A program made the translations under genes and the position numbers. The notes under the pieces are model-generated. The model ran no database searches. It saw nothing but the letters and a program-made list of their open reading frames with translations, and was not told the DNA's origin. From NCBI GenBank assembly GCA_963575645.1, contig OY754465.1, positions 36,963,501-37,027,500 of the forward strand: DNA of 64,000 nucleotides, read 5' to 3'. This DNA is from Xanthostigma xanthostigma (taxonomy: Eukaryota > Arthropoda > Insecta > Raphidioptera > Raphidiidae). Below are positions 28,501 to 43,500 of this stretch, piece by piece; position 1 is the stretch's first letter, and every line of letters begins with the position of its first letter.

Positions 28501-31500
28501 GGTGACAACTTAAAATGACAGATTTGTAACTAAAATTATTGTTTTTATATTTGCAAAACACTTAACATGATTGAGTAGAAAATAAATCACTTAAAAATAA
28601 GAAGATACACATTTTATATTTTAGAGTACACAATTTACAATTTTAATGGCGGAATTTTATTCATTTTTTTGCAGAGCTTGCACAATAAACTACAAACTGA
28701 AAAGTCTAGGTTGGCTCTGGCAGTCCAGGCTTGCGAAGCTGCAACTGCATGCATCAGTCGTCCGAGCAGTCCTCAAGACCCTACCCCGGCTCCCATACCA
28801 CAACAGGAATTGATGGTCAGATCTCGGCTTGAAGACTTCATCGATCAGGTAACAAAATATAAAAGCAAATGTGATATAGAAACTAATATGACAAGATTTA
28901 GTTTCGCTATGTGATTTTATTTATTTATTTATTTTTTTTGTTTGTGTTATTTGAAACTATTGGAATGGTTTATTTTAGAAGCAATTAACATTGTTTGTTT
29001 TTATTAACTATTGCTGTTTTGCCAAGAAACATTTTTCAGTTTATTTTTTGCCAAGATATGAATTATTATACCTCTTTTGTAATTTAATTGCAATGTTATT
29101 TATTTGTAGTACTGTACAGTTTAATGTTTTTTATATTATTTTTGCATATAAAATACGTATTTTCTAACGGTAATTTTTTTATTGTAAAAAAATAATTTTT
29201 ACTTGTTAAGAAGTTTTAAAGTTTGAATTCATTCTGTCAGCGTCATATTTATGGGTTGGCGTCCGCAGCAAAGAAACGCCGGGTGATAGTAAAAGCTATA
29301 TTGTTGCAAAATACAAAATTTTGAACAGTGCATTAAATTAAGATTAATTCGGTGAAAAAAAAGCATGTTTTCAAGAATTTTTTTATACGATGTAGGTAAT
29401 GCTGGTTTATTTAATTCATTTCCATATAATAATTCAACATCTGAACTATATTTCCCTAAATTTTTATTGCAAAATATTGATAAATAAGCCATTGGCAGCA
29501 AATATCCGCATGCAGTGTACGCTGTAACTCAAAATCTAATGCACTGATTCTTTTGAAATTTTGTACACAATTTCTACACATAAATCACCAGGTAACGTAA
29601 TCGAGTTTTTTTTTCAGCACTTGGAGGTCAAATACAAGATTTTTGTTTAAAAAATCGACAAATTTGTTATTGTAAAATAAAAAATAATTCTAAAAAAAAA
29701 AAAACTCAAAAGCTTTACCTGGTGATTTATGTGTAGAAATAGTGTACAAAATTTCAAAAGAATCAGTGGATGAGATTTTAAGTTACAGCGACTTTACTCC
29801 AACTTCAAAGATGACAAGTTTACCGTCCTGAAACAACGGACGTTCAAATGCTCATAACTCCATTAATTTTACTCCGATTGATTTGAAATTTTGACACAAT
29901 ATTCTTGAGATGCTATACATTAGAAAAAAAATTAAAAGGCAAAAAAAACGTTTTTTTAAAACCCTAAACCAACCCCCCCCCAACATTTTACAATATTTTG
30001 TCAGAACTATTCTGTTTTGTCGTTTTAATGTTCGGTACCTCAAAAAGAAAAACGAAACTCTTATTTTAAATAGTCTTAATTCTGCATTATTAGAATTTTA
30101 TTATATGAGAGGGCGTCAGGTATGCCAAATCCTCCTTTTAGCCAGGAACGTCAAGTCATTCCTTCACCAGGAACGCCTCGACTCCTAGATACGGCACTGT
30201 ATTTTGGCAGTAGTTTTTAATGTGCTAAGCAGAATTTTATTTTTATTTTGAGGAAATATTTTATATCTCATTTTCATAATATTTTATAATTAATTAAAAA
30301 AAGTGTTCGTTTTTTATAATGGTTTTTAATAGATACCTTAACCTACCGTCAATTTTGTGCATGTTTTGTGCTGAACTGTTTAATTTTGCATGTTCTTGGT
30401 TGATATTAACAGAAAGCAAAACCGGAAGAAGCCAAACTTAAAATATTATTGGACAATTTGGAGTCGCAAGGATTCTTAAGTAGATTCCATCAACTTACGG
30501 AAAAAGTAAGTACTTCCGCTTCAGATTTTTGTCGTGTCTAACGAATGATTATGTTTATAGTTTGATATTTTTCTGATCGTTCTAAATCTGAAAAGAGGAT
30601 TATCAGGCTTTTTTCCGCCATTTTATGGCGCCGCCAGCAAGTGAGGTATCTGTCAATCAAATGTCAGTATTGTTTATATACATCATATAACGGTTAAATC
30701 GCAGTTTTGTATTGAATTATTTATTCCCCAATAATAGATAAACGGAAAATGACTGAACACAAACCGCTAATCTCTAAACATTTTACACATGTATCTTACT
30801 TGCCATGTAGACATTTAACATATCTAATTTAACTATCTAATCTATGCATATACCCAGGGCCCTCGTAAGGCCTCACGCCGCCCGCGTGCGGATTCATAAT
30901 TGACGCCCCTTATTGGGGATAAACTCACTAGACGATATGTCAAATTGAAAAACGTTAAAAATCCTAAATAACTAATACTGTAAGTGCAATTAATAGAAAC
31001 TTTATTATCGAAAACTGCGCGCGAAATATTTCGAATTCGAATTTCATTAAAAAATAAATAACTACTCGTAAGAGTTTTCACGCAGGCAAATAAAATTGAT
31101 AAAATATCAGTTATATATTTTTTCTATACCAGTACAAAAGACATAAGGCCTAGTTTATATGAGAGGCGTTCAACGCGCGTTGGCCCAACGCGCGTTGAAC
31201 GCCTCTCATATAAACTAGGCCTAACACAACTAGGCCATTTGCCGCCCGCGTGCATCGCACACATCGCACTCTGGGGCGCGAGGGCCCTGCATATACCTTA
31301 CTTGCTAGTTGCTAGTTGCCACTGGTGCCATCTGACAAATAAAAAAAAAAAAAAAAAAAAACGGTAGCCTTTGTTATCAGACATTCGGGCTTTACAATTT
31401 TGTATGCCAGTAAACTACCCTTATTTGAGGGAGTAAGGGAAAAACAGAAGAATCCTCTAGAAACTCGCTTAAAGTTTGGTATCTACCGTTGAATATTATT

Positions 31501-34500
31501 GCGTCGTTTAGACCTGTGCAGATATGGAAGGACATAATATAAAACTCGCCTTTTAGGACCTTGAAATGTCAAATTCGTTCTTTTTCCGCCACTACAAGAC
31601 TTTCTTCACTTCTATGATCACACGATAGTAAAAAAAATTGGTTCTTTCTTTTGACTAAAGTCTTGATGTATTAAAGAAATTAAAAAACGGCCGAGTGATC
31701 AAAGTGTGCAAAGAATTTAAACTTATACAGTTATACCAGATTTATATTCAGTTTGCGTTTCTTTATTTCGCATCTAATATTTCCCAATTATCTGACGAAC
31801 TGTCAATTTTATTTATATACTATAATCGTAACAAAAAAACTGTTAAAGAAACGTTTTTATGATAATTATATAAAATCTATAGTTTAAATCTTGAATTTTT
31901 AGGTTCAAAGCCGTTTGAGTGGAATTCAATCAACCGTAGGAGAACTGGAAGAACAGCAGAAACAGCGAAAACTTCTTCAAGATTGGATCACTCAACAACG
32001 TGCAGCGGTTGTCGATTGGAAATCTCGTCCAGCAAAACTGAGACCCGAAGCTGCAAAACAGGAACTGAGTGGATTTACCGAATTGCTTACGACGATTAAC
32101 GAACATCGCAATCGTCTTTTAACCGAATTACCGTTAGGCGTTGAAGGTGAACCAGATCTGGAAACCGATTTGAACAACTTGGAAGAATTGTTGCTGGAAG
32201 CCATTGCCAGCAAACAGTCGGGTCAAGGCATCATTGAAGATTATCGCGGTAAAGTACAGGACATACACGGATGGTTTGACAGCTTAGTGAAAAGAATGGA
32301 AGCATTGGATAAAGGATCCGGATTGAATTGTTCTCAAAAACAAGCAGCTATCGTTGAAATTAAAACGGAATTTGAAGATCAAGGTCCTGTAAAATTAAAC
32401 GATGTGAAAAAACTTGCAAGTGACGTTATCGATGTCGTCAGTAATTTAGATTCACAACAAGTTGAAGAACAGGTAAACATTTTTTTTTTAATTTAATTAA
32501 ACTCATCAATTGCTATTTATTTTTTTAGTTTATTTTTTTTTATTAACGATTTTAAAATCGGATTAATACTTTAAGGGAGTTGGAGATTTTTAATAAACAA
32601 GTCATGGAAACGTCGTATGAACGACTGTATATTATGATCTTGGGAATAGGGTATTTCGGTTTGTGTTCGCGAAAACACGAGACTGATGTTTTATTGCAAT
32701 TTTAAAATAGCAATTTTTTGACATGTCAAAAAACGCTATCCGCCATAATGATTTGAAGTGTGGCGTCAGACTTGTAGTAAGCACACGTACATTCATATAA
32801 ACAATACAACACAGACATGTGAGTAAACACTAAACGAGCCTCTTGCAAATGATACCGAGCCTTATTTGTACTTGTTTGTGTCTAGTTTGTATACTACAAG
32901 AATGACATCACAATAGTTAAACGTGGCGGCTCTTGTTTTCGCGCCAATTTACATATTTAAAATTTTGAGATCTATTTTTTCTTATTAAACGATTACATTT
33001 AAGCAAAATCGAGATTCCTGTGAATAACTTAAGGCAATTTAAAAATAAGAGTCAAATAACCTATTGTTGACCCAATAAATTATTTATATCAAAAATATTG
33101 TGATTTATTAGAATGTGTCTTTCTTTGTAATTTCAGCTGAAATCTGTAGAACGCCGTAACAACGACATAACAAAACGAATTCAGCGTAAGATGCAGGTTC
33201 TCGAAATGACTCGTAAAGGAATAGAAGGCGCTCGAGATGAAATTGATCAAGCTCGAGAATGGATCCGCGAGAGAACAATGGAGATGCAACGACCCGCTTT
33301 ACTCGGTTTTGAAAGTAGAATAGCTGAAGATAAACAACAAGGACTCAGAGCTTTACTGAAAGAAGCTGAAGGCAAAAAGGTCTTCCAGGAGACGTTGGAA
33401 AAACGCATCAATAATATGACCAACGAACTGGAACCAACTGAACAGTCGCAATTAGAGTCGGCCCTTCGAAGTTTCGGCAACGAACGTGAAGAATTGATAT
33501 CGATGATCAAATCTGAAATCGATAAATCCAACATGGCCGTCAATACTCGCAAACGTTTTGAATCCGATTTGGAAAAAGCTCACGCTTGGCTCAAAAGTAA
33601 GAGTAACGAAGTTAGAAAACTCGGCGGATATTTACCTCTTAGAGCGGCTACAGTTGATTTAGAAATAAATCAGCATAGAGCTCTTGAAAGTGACATTAAA
33701 GAGTTTAGCGATGGAGATTTGAACGATTTATTGAAACAGGGCAGCAGCTTATTAAAAGAATGCACCGACACCGAACGTGAAAAATTACAGAAGTTGTTAA
33801 ATGCTGTTAGTTTTGAGTTTGACACTCTTAAAAATGAATCGCAGAGCAAAATCGCAGCCCTTAGCGATTTGCTTCAAGGTCGCAAACAGTTTGAGGCTGA
33901 TATTGATAAATGTCAACGGTGGTTAAATGAAGCTGAAGTTGCGACTTCAGGTGAAATCAGAGCCAGCAGTGTTGAACTTCTCGAAGAACAGTTAGCTAAG
34001 GTAAGCTAAAAATAAATATATAAAAAAATTGGTTGTCTGTAAAGTCGGTTTACGGACGATAGTTTTACGTGATAACGTATTCCGCTCGAAAATCATATTT
34101 AATAATACATAACCTAAATTTTAGTAGCTGTCAAACTATATTTTTACCGACTAATAATTTGATCAACCAAAGCAAAATATTATATAAATAAAATCTGAAA
34201 AATTGGTCTATAATTTTATTTATTGAAGAGTTCTAATCAGACGTTAATCAAAGATTTAAAATATTATATATTTTTAAGCAAATATAAAAGACATTTAAAA
34301 GAATGTATATATATTATATATTTGTTAACAAACCGTATAATTTATCTGCTGTTATGAAATGCAGATCCATTATCGTTCGTTCAGTTATACTTTGGCTTGG
34401 ATGAATCGGTAATAATTATATGACACAAAAAATATCCCTGCAAAAATGAACAAATAAAGATGTATTATCTGAAAAATTGCTTAAAAAATTCGATAATTTA

Positions 34501-37500
34501 TGACATTTTTATTAGATATCTTGATTTTAAGTCTTAATTTCCACGGTTTATAACACAAAGGCCATCTGTCAGATGTAGCTTTCGCTGGAACAGCCGAAAA
34601 AAATGTTGAACGCACACTACTCTCTGACGTCACGCGAGAAGAGTGAAATGCGTACAAGCCGACGCCGATCGTGCTTCTCTATCGGTTATACTGCGCTCTC
34701 GCTTGCACGCACAGGGTCAGGCGGAACGTTATGGCGTTACACTTTTTCGTGCGTGCAGCTGGTGTTTTCATCAATTTATAAGACGTTATCACGTCAAAAA
34801 AGAGGGTGGCTCCATTTCGAGTTCAATGAGATTTAGAAAACTTTTCGTGTGACATCCTGTAATATTTTTAAAATTCAAAATAGAAGTTGCTTTTGACAAG
34901 CTTTTATTCAACTTCACATATTTTTCAGTCAGTCAGTTTGAGTTTAATCTTTCATTAAAATTTCGACTAGTTCTAATTAAGTTAGAGCTTTGAAAATTTG
35001 CACACATGTATATGTCCGGTGACAATGCAATATAGTATGATAGTATATTTAATATCGTTCTAAAACCAATATAACAGACTCCCCAATATGGCGGATTATC
35101 TGTTTCTTCACAACTCCCTTGACATGAATATCAAATGAAAGAGTTTAGCAAGTAGAATACGATAAACTATGTGGCATCATTCTAAACCCAATATGGCAGA
35201 GGCCCCAATATGGCGAATCACCTTTTTCTTCAGGAAATGCGTGGGTTTAGACGTAACTAATTATTTGGAAATAAAAAAAGGGAGAAATAATTTTTAATAA
35301 TTTAGATTCATAATTATAAAAGCGTGAGTCGTGACTAATGAACTATTGTAAAACATACAACCCGCGCTTTTATAATTATAAATATAAATTATGTTTTTCC
35401 TTTTTAGTACATCGTAATAAAAGCTTGTCATTAAAACGTTTTCTTTTAAATGGTTTATTCTTCGTTTGAAACGAAAAATAGATATCTAGATTCTAGATAA
35501 TCCCTGTATCAATAAAACTGTATCATCATCATTTTAGATATGCATTTGTTTTTTGTTCTTTTGTTCCAGTATGACAAATTGAGTAATGAAGCTGCGAAAA
35601 TTGCTGATGACATTGAAAAAATTACTGAGCAAGGAAAAGCAATTTTGCCAACTGTTAGCGAAGCAGACAAACTGACGTTATCAGAACAATTGAATAGTAT
35701 GAAAGATAAACATGCAAGAATTGCGGCTATAATTAGAGATCGAACTGCGGCTCTTCGGGACAGCATTAAACAGTACAAAGATGCAGCTGCCAAAATAGCC
35801 GACAGTGTTCAGTTTATGACCGATGTTCAGAAAGAACTCAAAGATCTTAATAAACCTGTCGGAAGCAAAGTCGAAGATGTTCAAGGCATGTTAGCTGCTT
35901 ACGAAAAGATCCTCAATGAGGTGAAAGCTAACAAAGCTAAATTGGGCGATCTGTCAGCTGGAAATGTGGGCGAATTTCAAGGAATTATCGGTCAGCAAGA
36001 CGATTTAATCAAAGCTATTGAAGATCAAATCGCTAAGTTGAAACAATTGCTGTTACTGAGAGAGCAATTTATCGCTCTTATAACAGAAATTATGACTTTT
36101 ATAACAAAATACACAGAAATTGTCAGAGACATTGAAAAGTCCGGTCAAACCGTTGAAGAAAAAATTAAACGTTATGATGACGTTATATTTAAAATACAAG
36201 AATGCGAAGCTATGCTCGCTTCGGCTAGTGATAAGGGACAACAAATAGCTGTCGATTGTGCGGCCGCCGATAGAAATGCGATAACAGAACAGTTACAATC
36301 TTTGAAACAATCGCTGCAGACTTTGCGACGAGCCGTTGAAAAACAAAGAGAACAACATCAGATAACTTTGGCTGAGCATCTTAAGCTCGGTGCTGAATTG
36401 GAGGAAATAATTGACTGGTTACATGCAAACGAGGCCGCCGTAAAATCGAGACCGTTATTGAATCGTGACATCGAAAGCGTCGAAAAAGAAATACAAAATC
36501 ATCACGAACTCGCAGATAACGTTAATAAATATTTAGATCGTATCCGTCAAGTCCAGGATGCCGTGAAACACGACGATGGACTACCGAGTACGTTGCTTGA
36601 ACAATTATCAGAAGCGAATTCTTTGTTGCAAACGCTGCCTGGTGAACTCGAAGAACGCAAGAAGTATCTCGATACAAATAAACAGTTGCGCGCAGATTAT
36701 TTAGCACTTACTGAAAAACTGTACGCTTGGGTTAAGGAAGCTGAAATGCGATTGCAGAGCGGCAAAGAAGGTGTTGATTTTGAAAATATTTTGAGTGACT
36801 TAGAGGAACACAAAATATTCTTCAGCAGTGAAAATTCGATGAAAGAATTGGTTTCACAAAAAATACAACAAGCTGCCGATAAAATATGGCCGAGCTTATC
36901 GGGAAATGAACAAGAAGAGTTGAGTCGCGAGCAACAACATCATACCCAGTTGTTGAAGAACACAATGAATTCAGCAAAATCAAGAAGAGCACAGCTAGAA
37001 CAGGACGCTGAGATCTGGAAAGACTATTGTCAAACGGTAGACAAAGTCAAATCTATGCTGGCCAGAACTCAATTTAGCGATGAACCCGTGTCAACTTTGG
37101 CCGGATTACATTTCAATATTCAGAAGATCACCCACGCTCTGAATGATATACAGGTATGTTTTTTGTTTACTAGATTTATGTTTTTTTCTTTAGAGGAGCG
37201 ATTCTGATTGAAATTATGTATCCCAACTAAAAAAATCTGTCTCGGCATTTCCGAGATGAGAATCCGGAACACATATCTCAATAAATTCTCAGTATTTTTC
37301 GAGACATTCAAGTACAAACGGCGGTTATTAAATAAATTAAAAGCACATCCTCTCTGAAGGTCACATTGTTTAATATTGTCTGAGTATTTAAAAAAAAAAA
37401 TCAAAATTAGTGACTTATGAACAAAAATCACAAACACGCTATTTTGATTACTGTATTGCTTGAACTAATTACGCGACCCACAGATTAATTGGAGCGAAAT

Positions 37501-40500
37501 TTTTGAAATATTTTATGATAAACATCCGATTGATTTGATTCTTGGGGTGGCTAAAAGAAGCCCTAGAAGCGGGTCATTCCCAAAAATTCGGGACAGTTCG
37601 CAAGTTCAATTGCGCCATATCATACTCTTAAAATTCAAAGATGTAATGAAAATATTTTTTTAATTGTATATTCAGCAATCATATTTTTTTAAATCGTTTT
37701 TGTTGCTTTTTATACAAAAAAAAAAAAAAATGTTATGCAATTTAATGTTATTATTGTATCCAGTTTTGACTTTTTTTAAATGAGACAATTTATATAATCT
37801 TTATTTAATTACGTGACACAATAAACTTCTGGGAATTTGGTCAACATATTTGCGGTTGTTTTTTATTGACAAGTTTATATTTAACTTTCATTTATTTTTA
37901 AGGTGTAAGTGTGATAGAGTGATGATATCAATGTGTAATTATATGCATATGACATCATGTTTATTATATCCTTGCGCATTTAAGTGGTTTGTGGTTATCA
38001 GAGAAGTGTATTGTCCGTTTAGACAGTTTCTTGTTAAAAAACCTCTCGTTTTCTGAATGAAATGTTTTTTTTTTTATCAACGCCTATTATCAACGATTAC
38101 ATTATTGACTATATGTCAACAATTAAGTACTATCAGTGTTCATTTATTTATTTATTTTAGCAAACTTAAAATTGTGTTTATCAGTGGTGATCATTTATTT
38201 TTGCCTGGAATTATAAAAAATATTCATATTATTTTTAGCTTCCCAATTTTTTGTGAAGACTAGAATAATAAAACTAACTTAGTCGTGTATTTTTGTTCGT
38301 AGAATCAACAATTTGAAGTGGACTTGCTGAATGAACGAGCCTTAGAAATTGTGAAGCAAGCGGATAGTTTGAATCGTGATCGTATCGATCGCGAAGCGGC
38401 TAACATCAGTGGTGAGTGGGCTTCGCTAGTCGCCGGCTTAGAAAATCGACGGGACGTTTTGTCGGGCTTGGCGAGCCGTTGGGAAGAATTCGAACAACTG
38501 TGGCAACAGTTCGAGAGCTCTGTCACTGGATGCGATGAAAAATCTAAACACATCGATACAACTGTAAGATCGCAACCGACTATCGTTGATGTCAGAACAA
38601 CATTACAGGTTTGTATCAATTTTTTATATTTTTAAATAGTTGGCAAAACCAAAAGTGCACATCCCGCAAGTTTTCCACTGTATGATAAAAAAATAACAAT
38701 TAAAAAATATTTTTAATAAATTTAAAAAGATTTAAAAATTTAAAGAAATAAATAATTAAAAATTGAAAAAATATTTTTTTTTAAGTTTGCAAAAATAAAA
38801 AAAATTAAGAACTATACATAATATAATATATAATTAATATCAAGTGGAATAAAATAAAACAAAATAAAAAGAAAAAAAAAAGAAAAAAAATAATGATATC
38901 GTAAGGAATCGAACCCAGGACCTTGCCCTTGGGGATCCAACGGCATAACCATTAAGCCACGGCTGCCTAATACGTGCAGTGGTGTTATCACGGTATACAA
39001 GTGTAGCACTTGTTTTATGGATTACACTATATTTACCCAGCAATTATTATATTGTTTAGCTGTCAAAAATAATAAAAAATAAAACTGTTTATAAAAATTA
39101 AACTACTGAACACATTTTAGTGAATTTAAATAGGGTTCTGGTCTGATAGTAAACAAAGTGAATAAAATATAACCCAAGGCAATCCGACCAAAATTGCGAT
39201 CTGTAGAGTCGTGACGTACGTACGTACATACGTACAGACCAACCGACAACTGCTGTTTGTGATTTTCAATTACAATTTTAATAGTATTTATGAACTCAAA
39301 TTGATTTAAAAATGGTTCTATTTTATAGATTAGAATCTCCTCTTTTCAAAAAGCTTCAATTTGAATGGATTTCGTGTGAAATTAACTTAGATATAACTTC
39401 TTATATGAACGAAAGTCAGCTCTGACGCACAAAGCGATAATAAAGCACATACCGCTAGTTTAGCGGTATGTGCAATATTCAGATCATTTAACCGCGAACA
39501 TTTCTGGTCACAAAATAATCTTTCTATATGTGAGAATAATTGTTTTGAAACAAAATATAAGATCTTGGTTTTTAGGGTCTTGCGAAATCCAATTTTTTTT
39601 TTGGAACTCTGTGTCTGTCCGTTTATCAGGGACTTCTAGCTCATAAACAGGATATTAGACGGAAAATTGCAATTTGCATGGATGCATTGCTTTGACCCAA
39701 AATTGAAAATCATGTTTAAAATTTTAATTTGATGGTATTTTGTCTCTAATGGTAAATTGAAGTTGGAAATTTTTTTTAATTCGGTAACAACGTATTTCAC
39801 GCATATCAAAATTTTCGGAAAATTTTCAATTTACTTATACATATTTTACCATTCCAACCCACAAGTGGGGAATGGTACTAGTTTAGGTCAAAAATCACTT
39901 TTCAAAAATTTTACAATATATTTCCGTTTTGAGGTCCCCTGAATCCAAAAAACATATTTTTGAAAAATCTCTGTGCTTCTGTTAGTCTGTTTGTCTGTGA
40001 ACACGATACAGGTCAAACGGATGGACGGAGTGAAACCAAATTTTAGGAGGATGTTTGGTATGCAAATATGAAGAGCCCTATTGTTTTTGGGGAAAATCGG
40101 CGCACCTAAAAACGTGTTTTTTATATAATAATGGTATACTTTTCATAACGGATTATTATTCTATTTATTTTTTCAAGAAAGTTTTGTTAAAAAAATTTTT
40201 TCTTAAACTTTATAGTATCAGAAATATTTTGAAAATAAAAAAAATCAATCGCTCTTTTGTTTTATGGATCTGTCAGAAATAAACAGTTCGACATGCTTTG
40301 ATTAATTCAAATCTTTGATTAACGTCTGAATAGAACTCTTCAAGTAAATAAAATTGTCGACCAATTTTTCTCAGAAAAATTGGTCGACAATTATTTACTT
40401 GAAATGCTTTGATTAATGTTTACTATGGCAACTATGGCAACGAATAGCAAATATATTGAATACTAGCGATTACCCGCGTCACCTCACACGATATAGAAAA

Positions 40501-43500
40501 ATTTATTTTATTTATTATAATCAAATGTCATCATTTTTGAAGTTGGAATGGTCCCGTCGCCTAATTGGCTGGAATTTTTTAACTATAATTATTGGTTGCT
40601 AAATCTCAAGAAAAATCCAAGTCACGGGAAACATGTGTCCGCCATAAGCGTCCATGTATTATTCGTCAATTTTACAAGCACATATCCCCGACAATTCATC
40701 GATAACTGGTTTTCAAATTTCGAGAATAGTTAAATAGGATATTTTTCTCAATATTTGCAAAGTTTGAAAACGATGTTAACATTAGTATCGAGAGATTTCA
40801 TAAATATTAAAAATATGAATCAGTTCTAGTCCTAGATAATTAATAATTGGTGGCCTGAAATAATTTTTAAAAAATCTAGAATAGAAGAAAAATGAATCGT
40901 GTTTTTTTCTATTTCAGGAGTTAGTTAACGAAGCCGAGTCTCTGAAGTCTCAACATGAAGAGGTTGTTTCGAAGTCGGCAACCATTACTGGTTTCCTTCA
41001 CGAGTGCTCTGAACAATCGGCTACAGCTCTGTCATCGAAACTGCATCAGCTTACTGAAACCTACTCAAAGTGAGTTTTTTTTTTTTATAAAACGTAGATA
41101 CTTATTTACTCATAATTTATTAGTGGCAACTCGCTTAGACAAACAGTGCCTAACCTGTAATTTAAGCAACAGAACAATCTCTACATAAAATTTACGTTAC
41201 ACAATACAGAAGTAAAGCTGGCATATTGTAAATAAAAACAAAAAAAAAAATAAATAATAATGACCACCGGGGTCGAACCTATGAGCTTTAGGTCAGGGGT
41301 GTCAGTATGATTTTTCTAAAGGGCCATTTAGAAGATTTAGGGTGTCTTAACGGACCAGACTCTAAATTAAAAACTAAAGCACATACTAAATTAAAATCTT
41401 AATTCATTTAGTTTAACTCAATTTTCATATAAAGGTAAAAAAGGGTTAATTATCTTGAGTTTGAGGATCTAGACACCTGAGGTCTCTTGTTTTTGATAAG
41501 CTCATTGATGTCAGGTATCTAAAACATAGGTCTAAAATCCTCACTGGTCGCGGACCGTATTATTATGGCTTGAGGGCCGGATGCGGTCCGAGGGCCGTAT
41601 CTTTGACATCACTGCTTTAGGTTATAAAGCAGTCACTATACCTCTTTCCCACTATAGCGCGGCCGATTTTTATAATATATGCTATATGTGCATGTCACCA
41701 TTTCGGTACACCTTCAATCGATTTTACCTTACCATGTCAAAAGAAGTTTTACTTCAAAAATACAGTTTGTATGTTCACGTTTATCTCAGAAATTACTGAA
41801 CCAATTAAAAAAAATCTTCCACTGTTTAAAAGCCTACTCCTCTCCGAGTTACGTAGGCTACATACAGTGGGATCGTGCTAATCGGACATTTGTTTTGCGT
41901 ACCTGTGTCAAATAATCGAAGCTACTGTGATTAAATCTCTTGTAGTTGGGCTATACGCAGGCGCGGTCGCAGCCTGAAATTTTGGGGGGGGTCACTCACT
42001 ACACTAATAAAAAAAGTCGTCTTTGTGTATTGTAGCTAAAAATTTTCTTTTATTATTTGGCAAATTTTTGAGATTTTTCAATTTGACTTTAGATTTTGGG
42101 GGGGTCATGTCCCCTGTGACCCCCCCCTTCGGACCGCGCCTGGCTATACGTATATAGTAGAGTATTCAGTAATCGGACTTTAGGTACAACACTGAGCAAA
42201 AATGGAAGGAAGAAGTTGACATTTTATGTTTTCCATTGCATGTTTGAATTTTTTCATGGAATTGATCAAAACATGTACACAGTTACTGTGAGAATAATAA
42301 ACCAAGTCATAAATGTTTATTAGTTTCAATAAGAAAAAAAACGGAAATGAATTTCTTTTTCCCACCCGTGTTGGGCTAGTATAATAATTATAATAATAAT
42401 TTCTTTATTTAAAATTTCATCGGAATATTATAGCGCATTATATATGTGCTAGCGTTCGTTGATAATCGATTTTAAGAGGCGATTGGGACCTGAACACCTT
42501 CACCGATGTTTTTTTAAGGTGCGTATTCATCTGGGCACGAACGGGAACATATAGTTTGTTGGTTATTAATAATGCCATTCTCACGTTGCCACTTATTAAA
42601 GTGAAACTTTTATTCTATCGCCCCGAATTTTTCTGGCCGTCTGTTGCATGCCGCATTACAGGCGGCCGCGGAGTAGGGGTAAAGTGAAAGGCGCTCGGAG
42701 TAGGCGCTCGGTAGAGCAGCCAAGGCCAATATGGCGGCGCCCATGGTTAGCAACAGCTGACCGTGTAGTATGTATAACACATAGTCAGTCTGTCATGCGG
42801 GCAAGTGCTGTACAGTGTTTACATGTTTTTATTCGTGTATTCATGTGAATATTGTTGTTTATAATTAATCGTGATGGATAAGTGTCTACAATTCAACGCC
42901 TACAATCGAATAAAAGTTTCACTTGCGTCGTGGTTTCTTAAAACCACACAACTGTTTTTATTTAAAAACATGATCTGGACAGTCTTAGATTAACAACAAG
43001 CATCTGCTTGGGAACCTCTATTCTACACAATTTCGATTTTCATAAACGTTGTAGGTATTACTTTCTATATTCTAAATAAAGGAAGCGGGAGCCCACGAAC
43101 TTTCTGTGTATGGGTCCTCCAAAAATCTATCCGCCACTGCTTTTAAGGATGGGATTGACACCACTTTTATTTGATTACTTATTAACCAGTGCCGCCAATT
43201 TCTAATTCCGCAGTTTTTTCGATAATTTAATGGACAGTGTCGAATAATATACGTTCTTATTAAATTTTATAGACGTGAAAGATTGTAGCTTTTGTTTTCT
43301 CAAATGGAACGTTTATTTTTTGTCTTCAGCTGATAACATTTACTTATTAATTTATTTTGACGCCGTGCATGCATTACATTGTTTTTTCAAATTGGTACAC
43401 TACTCGTTGGATTAAAGCCAAATAAACAATCTAACTAGACTTGCAAATTTTGCCAGTATGTAGTTTATTTATCTTTTTTAGTCAATTAGAATTAAATTAA

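Larger units (their letters stand above)
30506..31902 (+). other. Intron 16 (1,397 bp)
   Basis: Phase-0 intron with a hAT-type MITE (30855-31289) that itself carries a perfect palindrome (31146-31222). A 20-nt A run lies at about 31340-31360. Nothing else recognised. Confidence 0.72.
38609..40917 (+). other. Intron 20 (2,309 bp)
   Basis: Phase-0 intron made largely of repeats: the inverted second copy of the tRNA-box element (38641-39473), one arm of the dispersed inverted pair (39847-40600) and a palindrome (40340-40402). 40600-40917 shows nothing. Confidence 0.72.

Noticed and set aside
42874..42990. Small plus-strand frame starting MDKCLQFNAYN
   Set aside because: Ends after about 35 codons, overlaps an inverted terminal sequence and shows no motif.
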